Assembly: GCF_000264995.1 (NCBI RefSeq)
Contig: NW_006767439.1
Location: 714,961-778,960, forward strand
Length of the DNA: 64,000 nt
Direction: 5' to 3'
From: Punctularia strigosozonata HHB-11173 SS5
Lineage: Eukaryota > Basidiomycota > Agaricomycetes > Corticiales > Punctulariaceae
Both the position numbers and the translations under genes were made by a program. The notes under the pieces are model-generated. The model was given only the letters and a program-made list of their open reading frames with translations, searched no databases and was not told where the DNA came from. Below are positions 10,441-22,704 of the stretch, piece after piece (position 1 is the stretch's first letter; each line of letters starts with the position of its first letter).

Positions 10441-12594
10441 TCATCGTTTGACCCGCTTCGCGTCGTCGTGTTGCTGCCCGCGGACGCTGGCGGACGGATC
10501 CCAATTGCCTTGCTTGGGCTGTGCAGCTCCGGACGAGTGACCTAAACCCATTCCCTGCATCGGCCTTCGTCCGTTCGTACTAGAACTGGATGACATTCGG
10601 TCATCTTGCTCAAAATGACACCGAAGTGGTGAAATGCTTACCTCAGGCTTATGGCATCTGCAGGTCGTTTGATCCCTCGCTCGGTTTGATGTCTCTGCAG
10701 CAAATTAGTGTTTGGGGGTATGGTTTGGCGTTGAGCAGTTGCATGTGACTACAAGGAGGCGAATCAAAGTCATTACCATTTACTTCAGACCATGTCACGT
10801 ACCATGCCGGGCGGGAAGTTGAAAGAGCCAGCCGTTGGCACTTCACGCCTTGCAGGTACGGAGCCGTTTCCAATTGCGCCAGATGAGGCCATACCGGCGG
10901 GATTGGACCCGGAGTTTGCGCTAGTTGACGGAACTGCACGACCAGCATTGCCAGTACTCATAGAGAACTGTTGATGGTTCGTGCTCTGTCCCGCGGCCGC
11001 GCTTTCCGGGCGAATGGGTACACCGCTGGCCTGGTGGCTTTGGAGATGCGGCCGGGAAGTAGCTTCCGAACGTGGTAGAGGTTGCGCTCTGGGGTGTCGC
11101 ACTTGATCGGATGGACCTGTCTGTCGAGCCTGCACCCGATCGTCCGAGGTCCTCTGATTAGAGTAGGAAGTGGCTGTTCTACCGTTCGTCGTGCTGGCAG
11201 CGCTGACGTCTGCCGTGACGTCGTATTCGAGCGGCCCTCCGACGCCATCCTCGTATTCCAGAGGTTGTCCCAGGCCTTCGTCCTGGCCCAAAGTCTCGTC
11301 CATACACGCTGCGAGGAAGGCGTCATCCTCGGAGGGAAACATCATCGACGAATCCGCGTCGGCGGATGATCCAGCGTCCGCATCGAGGCTTGTTGCAGCG
11401 ACATGGTCATGCGCTGTCGATCTATGCGTCTGGCCGTTCACATTCTTTGGAGCTGGAGCGGATACGGCTGGCGTTACATGGACGGCGGGTTTGACGTCGA
11501 CGTCTGAGGTATCGGCTTCCGCCTTCATAGCCGCTTGTATCGCTTGCAGTCGTGTAGCAGACGCGGACGCGGACGATGAAGATGAAGACGCGGGTTTGGC
11601 GGTGTTGTTCCGGTCGTGCCCTGGAGCGACAACTGATGAACGCGTCGTAATCGCGGTAGCCGACGTAGATGCTTTGTTTGAGGGGCCGGCACCTGAAGTT
11701 GATGGGGTATTAATGGCTGGCTTGACATCGTGCTCCTCGAACTCCGGTCGACGATACAGCTCGTTCTTGTCGAACTTCGGCTATGAGACGTACGGCGAGG
11801 CTTAGGTGAGCTGGGAAGCGTGCTGGAGATGCGCATATATGCGTCTCACTGGTGGGACTTTCATCTTCACGACCTCTTTCGTGTACTCCTTATCGTAGAG
11901 GCAGTTGCCGAGCAGGTTGCCGAAGTTCCGTAAAGCTCTCTTGACACCGTCGGTCACAGCTTCCTTCTTGCACTGGAATCGAACATGAGCTGATGACGTC
12001 GGGTGTAGGAGTCGGCCGAACCTTGTCGAGCGCCATGCCCTTGCTCTTCGCATTCTCCAACATCCCATATCCGATATCCTCATGAAATACGCCATCTCTG
12101 AGGGTGATTCGAACTATGGCGGTGACTCCGACGTTATAGCGCCTGCTTTCTTCGCTGAAGTCGAGGAAGTCGGTAGTCAAGTTCACAATACTTGAGCTCC
12201 ATCCGTTGAACCCGAAGACGTCGTTCGCAAGGTTGATGATCTTCCAGCCCTCCGCGTACGTGAGCTTGGGCCCTCCGCCTGGCCCCGGTCGCTGCGAGAT
12301 GAACTCCGGTCCAAGTTTACGATCAAGCTTGGCCTGAAGTGACGCTATACGCATAGCCGTCGCCTCAGATATTTCACCCATGTAGCTTGTGGACTGGTTG
12401 AAGCCAGGGAATGAGGTGTTCTGAGAGATCGAGCCATGCATCGCAGGATTGAAGGACATAGCTCCGTGCACAGCAACCTGTGACTCAGCGTGAACAATTC
12501 CTGGGTTGGTGCAGAAGGGACCGCCGAAGGACTGAGAACGCTGTTGAAGGGCCCTATACGAGCTAACAAGATGCCCGCTGAAGGCTCCTGCCAT
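10441..12594 (-). CDS. RAD52: RAD52 recombination mediator
   Basis: Five exons (12594-12022, 11972-11850, 11780-10803, 10694-10642, 10585-10441) encode 623 aa. The conserved N-terminal strand-annealing domain runs from [26 protein letters not shown] through [25 protein letters not shown] and [23 protein letters not shown] to [37 protein letters not shown]. This fold forms rings on ssDNA and anneals complementary strands. The C-terminal half is low-complexity with acidic patches ([13 protein letters not shown]) that may bind RPA or Rad51. The start is uncertain: ATG at 12594 is used here, ATG at 12459 (MSFNPAM) is equally plausible. The second intron carries the palindrome described in the findings. 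The family call is certain. Confidence 0.95.
11831..11843 (-). repeat. Intronic palindrome GCGCATATATGCG (RAD52 intron 2)
   Basis: The motif begins at base +7 of the intron 11781-11849. It is one of five near-identical copies found just inside 5' splice sites in this window. Confidence 0.7.
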
Positions 12595-13211
12595 AGGAGT
12601 GTGGCTTTGTTGAGTCCTCAACCGACTCCGCAAAGTGCTGGAGGCGAAGGTACGCTGGTAGTTTACGGTTTTCTCGGTTCGGATCTTGGGATGCTTAGGT
12701 GGGTTCTTCCTATAAACAGTGCCCGTTTCGGTTCCACAGACTCTTTAGATATAAGATTGAGCGAGGACTGAGTCACGCTTGAGCGCAGTATCGAAACCAG
12801 GAGACAGGGAACAACGCGCGGAGACGCGAGACTGTTCGCGTCGCCATCATGTGACTTCAATTTTGGCGCGCCTGCACTGCGCCTGCCACCATCGGCGTGT
12901 CCTTGCGTTGACTCGCTGCGGGTTTAGGCTGAGGCGTATACGTAGTATGTCCATTACGCGAGCGGAAGTAACCTATGAGGATGTGGTATCGCGTATGACC
13001 GCTACTGAGTAGTATTGGGTAGTATGAAAGGATGAAATGAGACGCTACGTAGGTTGGCGTCAAATAAGAGTATTGTGAGAGGAGTCCGATGAGGATGCGA
13101 GGAATGAGAGGCCTTGGGTCGGGTGCGGGCTAGTATACAATTTGGGGACGATGAATGATACAGAAAAAGAGTCCTAATCCGAAAGTGCACGTGGAATCAG
13201 AGCAACTCGAG
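12595..13211. other. Intergenic interval upstream of RAD52
   Basis: These 617 bases lie between RAD52 and the end of the next minus-strand gene. Apart from the GC-rich E2F/MCB-like box at 12861-12872 I see nothing clear. Confidence 0.5.
12861..12872. promoter_or_regulatory. E2F/MCB-like box TTTTGGCGCGCC
   Basis: The string contains TTTGGCGC, which fits the E2F consensus TTTSGCGC and resembles MBF/SBF sites that time S-phase genes in fungi. It lies about 270 bp upstream of the RAD52 start used here, which is a sensible place for cell-cycle control. This is inference from sequence and position only. Confidence 0.4.
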
Positions 13212-13997
13212 TTATTCGTCCCTGTGGGTGATGGTCATGAGGCCAGGGACACCCTTCGCATTCTGAAGCGCGACAGGTTTGCGAGGGTCTGGAATAGCGG
13301 CGCGTGCAGCCTTTGCAGAGTACTCCACCTGGGTTGAGTGCCGTGTTAGTACAGGAAGGCGAGAATGCGTAGTGAAACGTACGTATACTCGAAAGCTGCC
13401 GTCGTTCCTATGCTTCGGCCCACAGACGGTCATTTCCCACCTACAGTCAATCTCAGTTATGACTCCCTACGGGACAAGGTAGCTCGCGGTATACCTTTCG
13501 TCTACAAGGGCATTCGCTCCGATACTCTCCGCCATTTCCAGCAACCTGTCCCTGGTAGCTCGTAAGAGTTTCGCGGGGTCCACCTAAATACTATCATTCA
13601 GTTGCTCCCACTCGGCATACACGGAGACGGCTGAGCTTACCGCGTTGGCGCATACAAATACATCCCGGTACCGCAGACCCACTTTCTTTGCGGATGTTAC
13701 GCCTTCGCCGGCCAAGCTGGGATGAGTCTGCGGCGCATCGCCCGAACTCGAGACTATATGATGGCTTTTCCGAGCCTGCGCACGTCCCTGCAATCGGCGC
13801 ATGTTGATGAAGATGCTCGCCACGTTGGACATCGTTAGGGGTCGTCGCCTGCGCGGCGAGCCTGGAGGGGACGTTGTCGGCGTGGTGCCAGTAGCTTGGC
13901 CATGCGTTGATTCACCCGACTGGGAGGCTATCAACGGTGCGCTCGAGTTCGATGTCGGCATTGACGAAGATCTGAGCGTCGGGAGGCGAGGAGGCAT
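13212..13997 (-). CDS. Conserved fungal protein, function unknown
   Basis: Four exons (13997-13641, 13583-13495, 13440-13383, 13328-13212) encode 206 aa. The first part is Pro/Ser/Thr-rich. The second part is compact: VDPAKLLRATRDRLLEMAESIGANALVDERWEMTVCGPKHRNDGSFRVYV followed by VEYSAKAARAAIPDPRKPVALQNAKGVPGLMTITHRDE. The helix ending GANALVDE recalls the YbjQ-type phrase 'GANAV', but I cannot assign the family. No signal peptide or membrane segment is visible. Splice sites are textbook (gtaagc...atttag, gtatac...ctgtag, gtacgt...acccag), and the restored frame gives a clean join at each one. Confidence 0.78.
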
Positions 13998-14506
13998 ATC
14001 GACAGCAAGAGTGAATAATGAGCGACTAAGAGCAAGAGGACGAGGAAGAGAACGAAGACCGCCGAGTCCTTCAAGTTCTAGATGCGTCGTGGGACCACGT
14101 CACGAACCGTGCCAGTCCGAATCCGGGTTGGCCAAGACCATTGGAAACAAGACATATCCCGTCCAGAATGAAACTAGCACGAAATGCGTAGACGCTGGTC
14201 ATGGAGGACGAGAAACCGCAAACCTCTGGATGTTACCACAGGTTACCCCTGGCTGTTCAGTTCCACATGGTATTCAGGGACGCCGAAGGGCCGGCCAAGC
14301 GGTTTCTCCGAGAAACGAGTGGCATTCTAGTTGGCTCGAACGAACAAATCTCCATGAATTATATAGTGGTATCCTATGCTATCCGTATGATCTAGCAATG
14401 CACATGTCGATGCATGATTATTCCTCCTTCGGTTTCCTCGAGATGACAAGATACATCGGGGTGAAGAGCTGTGGCGCCGGTCAGAATTCCAGAGCCCGAT
14501 AAGAAA
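13998..14506. other. Intergenic interval
   Basis: These 509 bases lie between two minus-strand genes. Open frames here are not supported by composition or splice sites. Confidence 0.5.
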
Positions 14507-15694
14507 TCAGTCACCACACACCTTCGTCTGGCCACCCTTGACCAAAGCATCCCCAGCAACCTTCAACGCCTCACCGACCTCCCAGGTACCCTTGGGGATC
14601 AGCCCAAACCACTCCATGATGCGCATCGCATTGTGGGACACAAGCTTGCCCGACCAACTCATCCGCCACACAGTGAAGTAGTCCCACGCAGTCTGCGCCT
14701 TCGAAATGTCGCCTTCGAGGGGATAGTACCAAGGAACAGGGTCGGGCCTCTCAGCAAGGTCCTCCTCGTGCTCGATCTCGAAACCGACGTTGAGGAGCGC
14801 TTGCCGTGCCTCCCGAATGGGGCGCATTTGGGGGATACCATTGCCGAACTCAATTGCATGCGCAAGTTCCTTGTGCTCGGGGTTCGAGGGATCCCATGAG
14901 TCGGTCATGCACCACTCGTAGACACCGAACTGCAGAAGACGTGAGCCAATACGCCGACGACCGTTCGCAGTAATCTGACGTACAATTCCTCCGGGCTTGA
15001 GCACCTTCTTGATCTCGCCATACACACCTTCCCAGGTGGGCGCATGGACCGTGGCCTCAATGGCGTATACTAGCAAACGGATAAGTAGCCTACCAAAGTC
15101 ATACTGACCGATAACACTTACCGGCATCGAAGTAGTTCTCGCCGAATTGCTCGGAGAGCTTCATGAAGTCGCCCTTGACGAAAGTGACTTGGTCTTCCAA
15201 ACCCGCGTTCTTGGTGTACTTCCTCGCCCGCTGGATCTGGAAGTCGTTGTTGTTCAGGCCGACGATGTTCACATCCGCGAAGCGCGCAATCTCGCGGGCG
15301 GGGCCGCCGACACCGCAACCGACGTCGAGGACCTTCATGCCGGGGCGAAGGGTCATCTGAGCGGCGAGGTAGTGCTCGTGCCTGGCGAGAGACGCGTGGA
15401 AGGCCTCGCCTTTGTAGAAGCGCGAGAAGTGGAAGGACTGCGCCCAGCCGTACTCGTAGAGCTCAGTCGCACCGTCGTAGTAACCTAACGGAACAGGCCG
15501 CACTTCAGAACGATCCGCGCACCGGACACAGGAAAGGACTGACCGTTGACCACGTCAGTGTAGTTCTCGGTACGGTTCTCGGTGTCGGCCGTTTGCTCCT
15601 TGCTCATATCCTTCTGCCAGAACGCGGTGTAGTTCTCGATGCGCTTGTTGACGCGACCGTCACCGGGGCCAGCAGCCTCGATTGCGGCGACCAT
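14507..15694 (-). CDS. ERG6: Sterol 24-C-methyltransferase
   Basis: Four exons (15694-15544, 15484-15122, 15069-14984, 14929-14507) encode 340 aa. The enzyme adds the C-24 methyl from S-adenosylmethionine to zymosterol or lanosterol in ergosterol synthesis. It shows the ERG6 signature [22 protein letters not shown], the SAM site [17 protein letters not shown], the [11 protein letters not shown] motif, and [16 protein letters not shown]. Only the spliced frame restores FDAVYAIEA and PGGIFGVYEW, so the exon borders are well supported. It is shorter than the yeast enzyme (383 aa), mainly at the termini. It probably acts at the ER or lipid droplets. Confidence 0.95.
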
Positions 15695-16369
15695 TTCGAA
15701 TCAAAGAAAGCGGGAGAGTGGGTGACTATGATGCAGCATAAGTTGTTTCGAATCACCAAGGTACGGACAGTAAGAGTGTCAGGGACTTGAATGGTTCCCG
15801 AAGGAATGGGTCCATCGTGGACAGTCCACGTCGCCAGGTTTTGCAGTATTTTTCATCACCCAAAGCATATGAGAGACGACATACTCACAGAAGGAGGGGG
15901 AGCGGGTTGAACCGTGCAAGGATTGGAGGAGTCGTGGCAGGAGCCAACGGCTTGAAGAACGAAATGAGTTTTTTCGAAGTGGGACGATGGGGAGCGTGCC
16001 TCGCGGTCACGTGATGCAACGTCGCAGGATGGCACTGGGAGAAATCATGAATGCAACTCGCTGGACGGTCCAGGACCCAATGGGACGAAGGCTCTTGGTA
16101 GTACGATACTCTAACTGCGCATTCCGTGGTCCTGACGATTGAAACAAATATGACATAACAATGGATGATTGTGACCATACACTGCGAAAGAGCGCTACGA
16201 TAGCAATGCAAGAGAGGATCATAAGCGCATACTTTTCATATCGAGGCCCGCACCCCTTCCCCGACCTCTGGCGTCCTACACAACATGACGCCCCGCGACC
16301 GGCAACCCCACCCACAAGCGGAAAGAGAACATCGAGCAACACTAATCCATCCATCCACGAACATCCAAC
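15695..16369. other. Intergenic interval ERG6/G3BP-like gene
   Basis: This region of 675 bases holds the ERG6 promoter and the 3' UTR of the next gene. I recognise no sterol-response element or gene in it. Confidence 0.5.
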
Positions 16370-18128
16370 CTACTTCGGGGCGGCACCACGACCGCGAGGC
16401 GGGCCGCCGCGACCCCTGTAGCCGCCCCTGATGTCCCCGTTGGGAGGGGCTCCACCCCGCGGACGAGGAGGCGGGCGTTCACTACGCTCCTTCCGCGTCT
16501 CGATGCTGAGACGCGCCTGCGCACCCTCGCCGAGGTCGATACGAACACCGCCCTCACCACCCTGGGACATGGGCAACGACGTGGCAATCGCGCGTTTCGC
16601 GGCATCCAGGGTCGTGAACTCGAGGAAGGCGCACGCCTTCGAACGCACGATCTCGAGCTCCTTGATAGGACCGAAGCGCTGAGTGAGCACCTTCTCGAGC
16701 ATAGCCTGCGATACACCCTCAATGACACCCTGGGGAGAAGCTATCAGTAAACATCGCATGAGATATCGTCATCAGCGCACCTTGATGAAGCACTGTGGGG
16801 TGGTGATGCTCGCCGTTGCGGCGACCGCGGGTGGCACGGGTCGGTTGGCGGCGGCAGGAGCGTTCGGAGGGCGAGTCGGTTGAGGTGACGGAGAAGGCGC
16901 CGGGGCCTCTGAAACGCCGGAAACCTGCGCCGCAGCAGGTCCCCACTTCTTCGCGCTGGCAGCAGCGAGGGTTGCCCATGTCTTAGGTGCGGGCGGTGCA
17001 GCGGATTGAGCCGGAATCGGTGTTGTAGCGGGTGTCGGTTGTTGGGTAGCGGCAGCGGCGGCAGGTGCAGGAGCTGCCGGCTGAGGTGCAGGCGCCGGCG
17101 TAGTAGCAGGCGCCGGAGCAGGCGCCGGGGTAGGCTCAACAGGAGCAGGCTCAGGTGTAGGCTCGAGCTCGGGCTCCGCTACGGGTTCAGAAGCTGCCTC
17201 TGGCTCCGGAGTGGGTTCGTGCTCGATGACAGGCGTGGTGCCGTTGACATGAGGCTCAGGAACAGGACTTGGTTCGGCAACCTCGGGCGTAGCAGGTTGC
17301 TCCTCGACGGGCGGCGCCGGCTCATGAACAGGCTCAGGCTCAGGTGCCGGAGGAGGCGGCGTGGGCACGCGCGCGGGCTCCGGATAGGTGGGCTCGGGGG
17401 CTGCCTCGGACTCAGCACCATCCTGTGCACCCTCGGAGTCAACGGTCTCCTCTTTCAAGAAGCGGAAGATGTCGTTGAGGACGAAGTAGCCGTTCGGCTG
17501 CTCGGCGAGGAAAAAGGTCTGGACAAACTTCTTCCAGGGTTCGCCCTTGTTGGACATCTCGCCGATAACCTGGATGAGAATGCCTCCATTGGCAGATGAC
17601 TGCGCGTCAACCGAGTGGATGAAAACTTTGCAGTCTTCGAAGCCAAGTTGAGTTATTCGGTTGTGGATTTCCTACAAGACGAAGCAAGTTAGCTGGGCTC
17701 GAGTACGCGAACATAAAGAACCAAATGATCGCGACAAGAATGGAACGTATGCGGGTGCCAACAGAGTAGGAAGGCCAAATTAAGGCGCTCCGCATCAACA
17801 TCGCGAAAAAGATGGTACAGCGATGTGGCTCGTAAGCCGACGCGCGTTGAATCGATTATTCATGGCTTGTACACCGTCTCATGACAGCACCATAGATCAA
17901 ATCTTGGACACGTCGCAATCCAAAGTATGATCGGAACCTCACCTGCTGACCAAAACACGGTTTGCCATCTTCACCCTCGGTCCCGTGAATGAATGTGGAT
18001 GCTTTCGTATAAAAGCAATGCAAGCGATTGGGCTGTTTGTTGACGAAGGTGTAATACTGAGGTACGAATTGCCATCCGACCTCAGAAGGAGCGACGGTTG
18101 ACTGGGCGGGCGCAGACGAGGCGGTCAT
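16370..18128 (-). CDS. G3BP-like protein: NTF2 domain, RRM and RGG tail
   Basis: Three exons (18128-17943, 17671-16781, 16729-16370) encode 478 aa. Residues of about 15-135 form an NTF2-like domain (VGWQFVPQYYTFVNKQPNRLHCFY...KVFIHSVDAQSSANGGILIQVIGEM...FVQTFFLAEQPNGYFVLNDIFRFL). A long Pro/Glu/Ala linker of near-periodic PAPAP and PEPE repeats follows. An RRM begins near CFIKGVIEGVSQAMLEKVLTQRFGPIKELEIVRSKACAFLEF, and an RGG-rich end follows. This order matches G3BP, S. pombe Nxt3 and yeast Bre5, which act in ubiquitin-protease complexes and stress granules. The first intron (17672-17942) is 271 nt, several times the local norm. Confidence 0.9.
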
Positions 18129-18849
18129 TATGCAATGCTACTTAGCAGCGTAAGCTTTTTTGCTCTTCCTTCAGTCATCGTGAAAGCGAACTGACCTAGT
18201 GGTAAGAAGTTGACAATACGTGCTTGATGTAATGTCTAGCGTGCAGATGATACAGCGAAGCAAAAGGCGCGGGTGAGGCGTACGCGTCGGGGCAGACGAT
18301 GACAGAGCAAGGGTGGAATTTCGTTCGACGTCCACAACAGCCTTTTGGCGCACGTGACAACACCTTCCCACTCCCCTCACGTTGCTTCATGGCCTCTGAC
18401 AGCACGGGCGGTGCTGCAATGTCCACTAACAATCGGCTTGGACGATATTCCACGGAGCTTTCGTTCGTGCCATTGAAGCGACTGGACGGGGTGCAAGTGA
18501 TAAGTGTCCGATACCCGGCCGAAAGGTCCTGCTGGGTGTGCTCCTTATGCCTCTACTGCACTCAACTTCCATTCTTTTCATGCCAACAAATGGAGACTGC
18601 AGCCTCTTTATTCTGTATGTTGTTGCTACATCCGTTGACCGAGCAATTGTTGCGACGGCAAGTATTCATAACAGCTTGCGCCCTGACGTTGGAGCAGCAT
18701 TCCTGCGGATGTGGCACAGTCTCACAATCGGCACAGCCCCCGATGTTTGCATCATTCAGTCAAGTCCAATAAGAAGCAGCTCTCTCCGAGTACATCGCCC
18801 TGAACAGCCTGGTCGTGTCTTTCTCTCTCTGCCCTCGGCGTCACATGAA
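18129..18849. promoter_or_regulatory. Divergent interval G3BP-like/HET-C
   Basis: These 721 bases lie between divergent start codons. Open frames here have no recognisable coding content. It must hold both promoters, but I cannot point to sure elements. Confidence 0.5.
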
Positions 18850-21800
18850 ATGGCTCACAAACTCACGATAATCCTATTACTCCTTGTTGTTCTGGCGATA
18901 TGCTGCTCCAGCCATGGTGCCTACGCGTTTGGAGCGGGAAACATTCCAGGGTGAGCTCGTGTTCTTGGTCACAGTTGATCGGTCCAATGACCGCGCACTC
19001 GGGTAGTTTCGCGTACATGGAAGGGAGGGCATTCAGGCACGGAGATATTGTGAGCAATCCATGTCCGATCGCGCTCAGCAGTGCCTCGACTGACGGCCTT
19101 GTGCGCTCTGTAGGAAGATGTACTTGCAGACTTGCTGAAGAAGGCTGGCGGCGGATTTTCTCTCGGAGCCCTTGTAGGCAAAGGCGGAAGCAAGTTTGGC
19201 GGTCTTGATATCAAACGAGTTTATTTCGGGTATGTGGCACTACGCATTTATCGACAAATGCTGATCATTCGCGCGTGGTAGCAACTGGCTGAGAGATTAC
19301 AGCCAAGCGGTTGATATCGCAGGCTTGAAGAAGCTACCCTTACAAGTTGCTCACCCCTCCATACATCGCAAGCTTGGCTGACCTATCGATTTAGACGATC
19401 ATCAACCTATGTATGGTTCTTGGCTTCCTTGTGAGTGTGGCGCTGCTTGACAGACTTCGTACTATATACCGATTGATCTTCCCCTACTACACAGGCTCAC
19501 GGCTACGTGACCGGTGAATTCGAAGTCACCGCCGAACGATTGGGAGTTTACCTTCCGGTAGGAGTCCCTACCAAGATCATATGCAATGACTGACTCAAAC
19601 TCCTCATCAGACTGAGCACATCGATAATCCGAAGGGTTACGGAGAGGGGGAAGATGCGCGGAAATATCACCCAAAATTGCGAGGCCCCGTCGACGTAAGT
19701 TGTTGCGGTTGCGGTTGCTGGCTCTCGTGTGCTAAGTGACTATTTGTGTTAGCCCCGAGAACTGGAAGTCGACCCTCGTACAGGAATGAAGAACTACATC
19801 GCCAATGGTGCAGTGATACCATCTCCTCGCTAGGGTCATTACGATCAATACTCATGGCTCACCGATGCAGAAGCGGGGAGTTGGGACACATCGAAAGCGC
19901 TAGTACGGCGCACTCTCGAGAGATGTATCCATTTAGGCCGCCAACACCGCTCGCAAGGCAGGAAAGAAGATGAATACGAGGCTTACCGTCTTCTCGGCCA
20001 AGCGGTGCATATAATAATTCCCCAAGCGTCGTCGATAGTACGCTGATTCAGCTTTCGCGGTGGTAGTTGCATACGTTGGAGGACTTCCCGGCTCATTCCA
20101 ACTTCTGCGAGTTGGCGTTGGTTTCCCTTGGTCACCGCGATGTATTCGTGCACGTTGGAGACCAGGTCAGATTACGCGCGCCGAACGGACAGCAAGTGGC
20201 GCCCCTCGTTACAGGCACCTTTGGTGGAAGCGATTTCATTCACAGTTTACTCGGAGGTACGACCCGCTTCTCGTGGTATTGTCCAGTTGAGGCAAGCTAA
20301 TTGTATCTTCTCAGAGGCTACTGATCATATCGTAAGTGTCTCGTTCTGCGAATTCGAATATGCCTTCCTGAAGGACGACATTTAATGACATGGAATTGCA
20401 GAGTCAAGTGAGCGCATATCTGCGACGTAAATGGCGCTTTGTTAACCCCTTTCATAGGCATCCGTGACAGATCTGAACAAAGCCCTCGACTCGGCGAAAT
20501 CTCGTTCCGTGCAAGATCGTGGTGGTTCGCCCGCGAACACACTACGAGATCTCCTCTTCAAGTTGCCAGGCGCCGACAATAGTGAGATGTCCCGGGAGAT
20601 GGATGGTATTGAGCGCATCCGCGCGGGGCCTGCACAAGGCGGCAAACGCCCAGAGGATATGAGTCCGCAGGAGATGTACGCTGTACTGTGGCAAGTCTTG
20701 AGCTTCCGTGATTCCGGTCAGCCATGAATACCGATAATCACTGCGAAGCTCACTAATCCCGTGAACAGTCGTGAAGAAGATCGAGAAGACGATTGGTACG
20801 CACAATATTTGACGCCTCCCAGTACTTTCTCTGACCGAAGTCGCAGAGAAAATACCCGGATTGGGACCTCTTATCGAGAAGCTCATGGACTCCATCCAAG
20901 GTGAGACAATACTCTGAAACTCGCTATCGCTGGCGAGTACTGACGTTTCCCTGTTCTTAGTCTTCATTTTCACCACGTTAGAGGTATATACTGATAGTCG
21001 CTTACCTTCGGTGTTGACCTCATTCGTCACCTCAGCCGTTCCTCAAACCTTTGTTGAAAACGGCGACTTCTGGCTTACAAACCGCATCCGGTGAAGTTAT
21101 CGACACTCACGATCAATACGAGGTCAGTAACTAACGATGCGGACATCGTGAAAGCTGCAACGAAACTGACTCATGTTGCAGGTCTTCAACGATCCTCGAG
21201 CTGTGAGATGCGCGACCTGGACACTTCCTCGTCCTTTGCTGACCTTTCTCGTTCGCGCAGTCCGACCCTACACACTCCTTCCTTAGTAAAGATCACTTCG
21301 TCAGTGCCATCCTTCCTTAGAGATTAGCTCTATGCTCACGCCATCACAGAATCTTATCCTGAACGAACCTGCTGGCAACTTGGCCAAAATCATCGTGGTG
21401 AGTATCGTATCCAAATATTCGCAACAATTCTGCCTTTCTGAGTCCTGCCCTAGAAACATACGGCGAGCCTTGTCGTGAGAGCATGGGACGACACGTCGAT
21501 GAACGTGCAGCACGTTACATCGGACATCCTGGAGTGTCTGTAAGTTACCACCACCAGATCCAGATCAGTATTCTTTGACCGTATTGGCTAGTTTCCACCC
21601 CGACTTTCACGACTCCAACTCCAAGATTCAACGCGAAATGCTACAATATATGCGCGATTGGTCACAAGGACACGGGGGCAGGACGGGCGACGTCATACGC
21701 CGGTTGTCCAAGAATGCCGTACGCAACCACGAGAATATCCGCCTTGCTGGAGAAGGTGGTGTTCCAGAGGCCCAAGGTACCGCGGCATACAACTACGGCC

Positions 21801-22453
21801 AGCAAGCGCAGCATGATCTCCAAGGATACTTGAACCAGATCCCCGGAGTATCGCAGGCTCAGCACTTCGTGGGCCAGTTCAGCAATTCGGGTCCAGGTGG
21901 GCGGAGAGAGGGTGGTCCCTCCTTCGGGGAAGGCCCAGGTTATACGCCGCCCCAAAGGTTCTCCTCCGCGCCTGTACCCTCCAGCGGAGAATCGGCGTCA
22001 TACTTCCAAGGTGGAAGCAGCCAACCTGCGCCGCACTCGTCCTTCGGACAACCAGCGCCATCCTTCCCGGGAAGCGAAAGCCCCTTCGCACCACCCGCTG
22101 GCGCACCTCCGTCCTCTGGACCTTGGTCGTCGCCTGCTGGTGGACCTTCGTTCCCATCGGCACCACCTTCAATGCCTTTTTCGGGCGCTCCTCCTGCACA
22201 AAGCGGTTACGCGCCGTCTTATCAGCAATATCCACCATCCTTCCCGGGTGCTGAGTTCCCTGGCGGCGGCGGCGGCTATGGTGGATTTGCCCCTCCTCCT
22301 GGACCGCCTGGGCCAGGTTTCCCCGGAGCAGCGCCGGGCTTCCCTGATGCAGGAGGTCCTCCAGGCTTCCCTTCTGCTCACAATCACGGGCATCACGGAC
22401 ACCATCCTCATGGTCCTCCAGGCGGTTCAGGCTATGGTGGTAGCGGTTGGTAA
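18850..22453 (+). CDS. HET-C family protein (heterokaryon incompatibility homologue)
   Basis: Twenty-two exons sum to 2415 nt (804 aa), one of the most intron-dense genes here. MAHKLTIILLLLVVLAICCSSHGAYA is a signal peptide. The HET-C core follows: FGAGNIPGFAYMEGRAFRHGDIEDVLADLLKKA, GLDIKRVYFGNWLRDYSQAVDIAGLKKLPLQTIINL, FLAHGYVTGEFEVTAERLGVYLPTEHIDNPKGYGEGEDARKYHPKLRGPVD, and LGQALHTLEDFPAHSNFCELALV. The last 200 residues are Gly/Pro/Ser-rich and end in HNHGHHGHHPHG...GSGYGGSGW, like the glycine-rich tail of Neurospora HET-C. In Neurospora, allelic differences trigger cell death after fusion. A role here is an inference, since HET-C homologues are widespread in species without a known het function. 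The ATG at 18845 is out of frame, so the one at 18850 is used. Confidence 0.93.
20402..20407 (+). other. 6-nt micro-exon in the HET-C gene (AGTCAA)
   Basis: The six bases encode Ser-Gln within DHI-SQ-ASVTDL. They sit between a 70-nt intron (20332-20401, gtaagt...ttgcag, branch taatgac) and a 50-nt intron (20408-20457, gtgagc...ttcatag, branch gttaac). Skipping them also keeps the frame, so the alternative is a single 126-nt intron. Two normal-sized introns fit the rest of the gene better. Confidence 0.55.
20412..20424 (+). repeat. Intronic palindrome variant GCGCATATCTGCG (HET-C)
   Basis: The motif starts at base +5 of the intron 20408-20457 and differs from the RAD52-intron copy at one base. 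Confidence 0.5.
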
Positions 22454-22704
22454 TGTGCGGCCTCGTTCAATTTTGTCGGTGCTAGACATGTGCATGAAGC
22501 TCCGAACTCAAAGGAACAGCATTGTAAGAATTAAGCCTAGCTTCGGAGCGCTGTATATCCGCCACTGCCGGGAGAATTGCAATTGTTGTAACCACCTATA
22601 TATCAGATTCTATACGTTGTGTATATGTAATGCAGTTCAACGTTCAACCCTCGTTTGGGTTGCTGGTCCCCGTCCGTCTCATTCGCAAACCTCTTAAATC
22701 CACC

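Noticed and set aside
13801-14502. A 233-aa plus-strand frame opposite the conserved unknown gene at 13212-13997
   Set aside because: It overlaps the first exon of a well-supported minus-strand gene and has the Arg/Ser-rich content of a shadow frame.
21897-22697. Long alternative frames across the Gly/Pro-rich 3' part of HET-C
   Set aside because: Low-complexity GC-rich coding sequence keeps several frames open. Only the HET-C frame continues the conserved protein and ends at a sensible stop.
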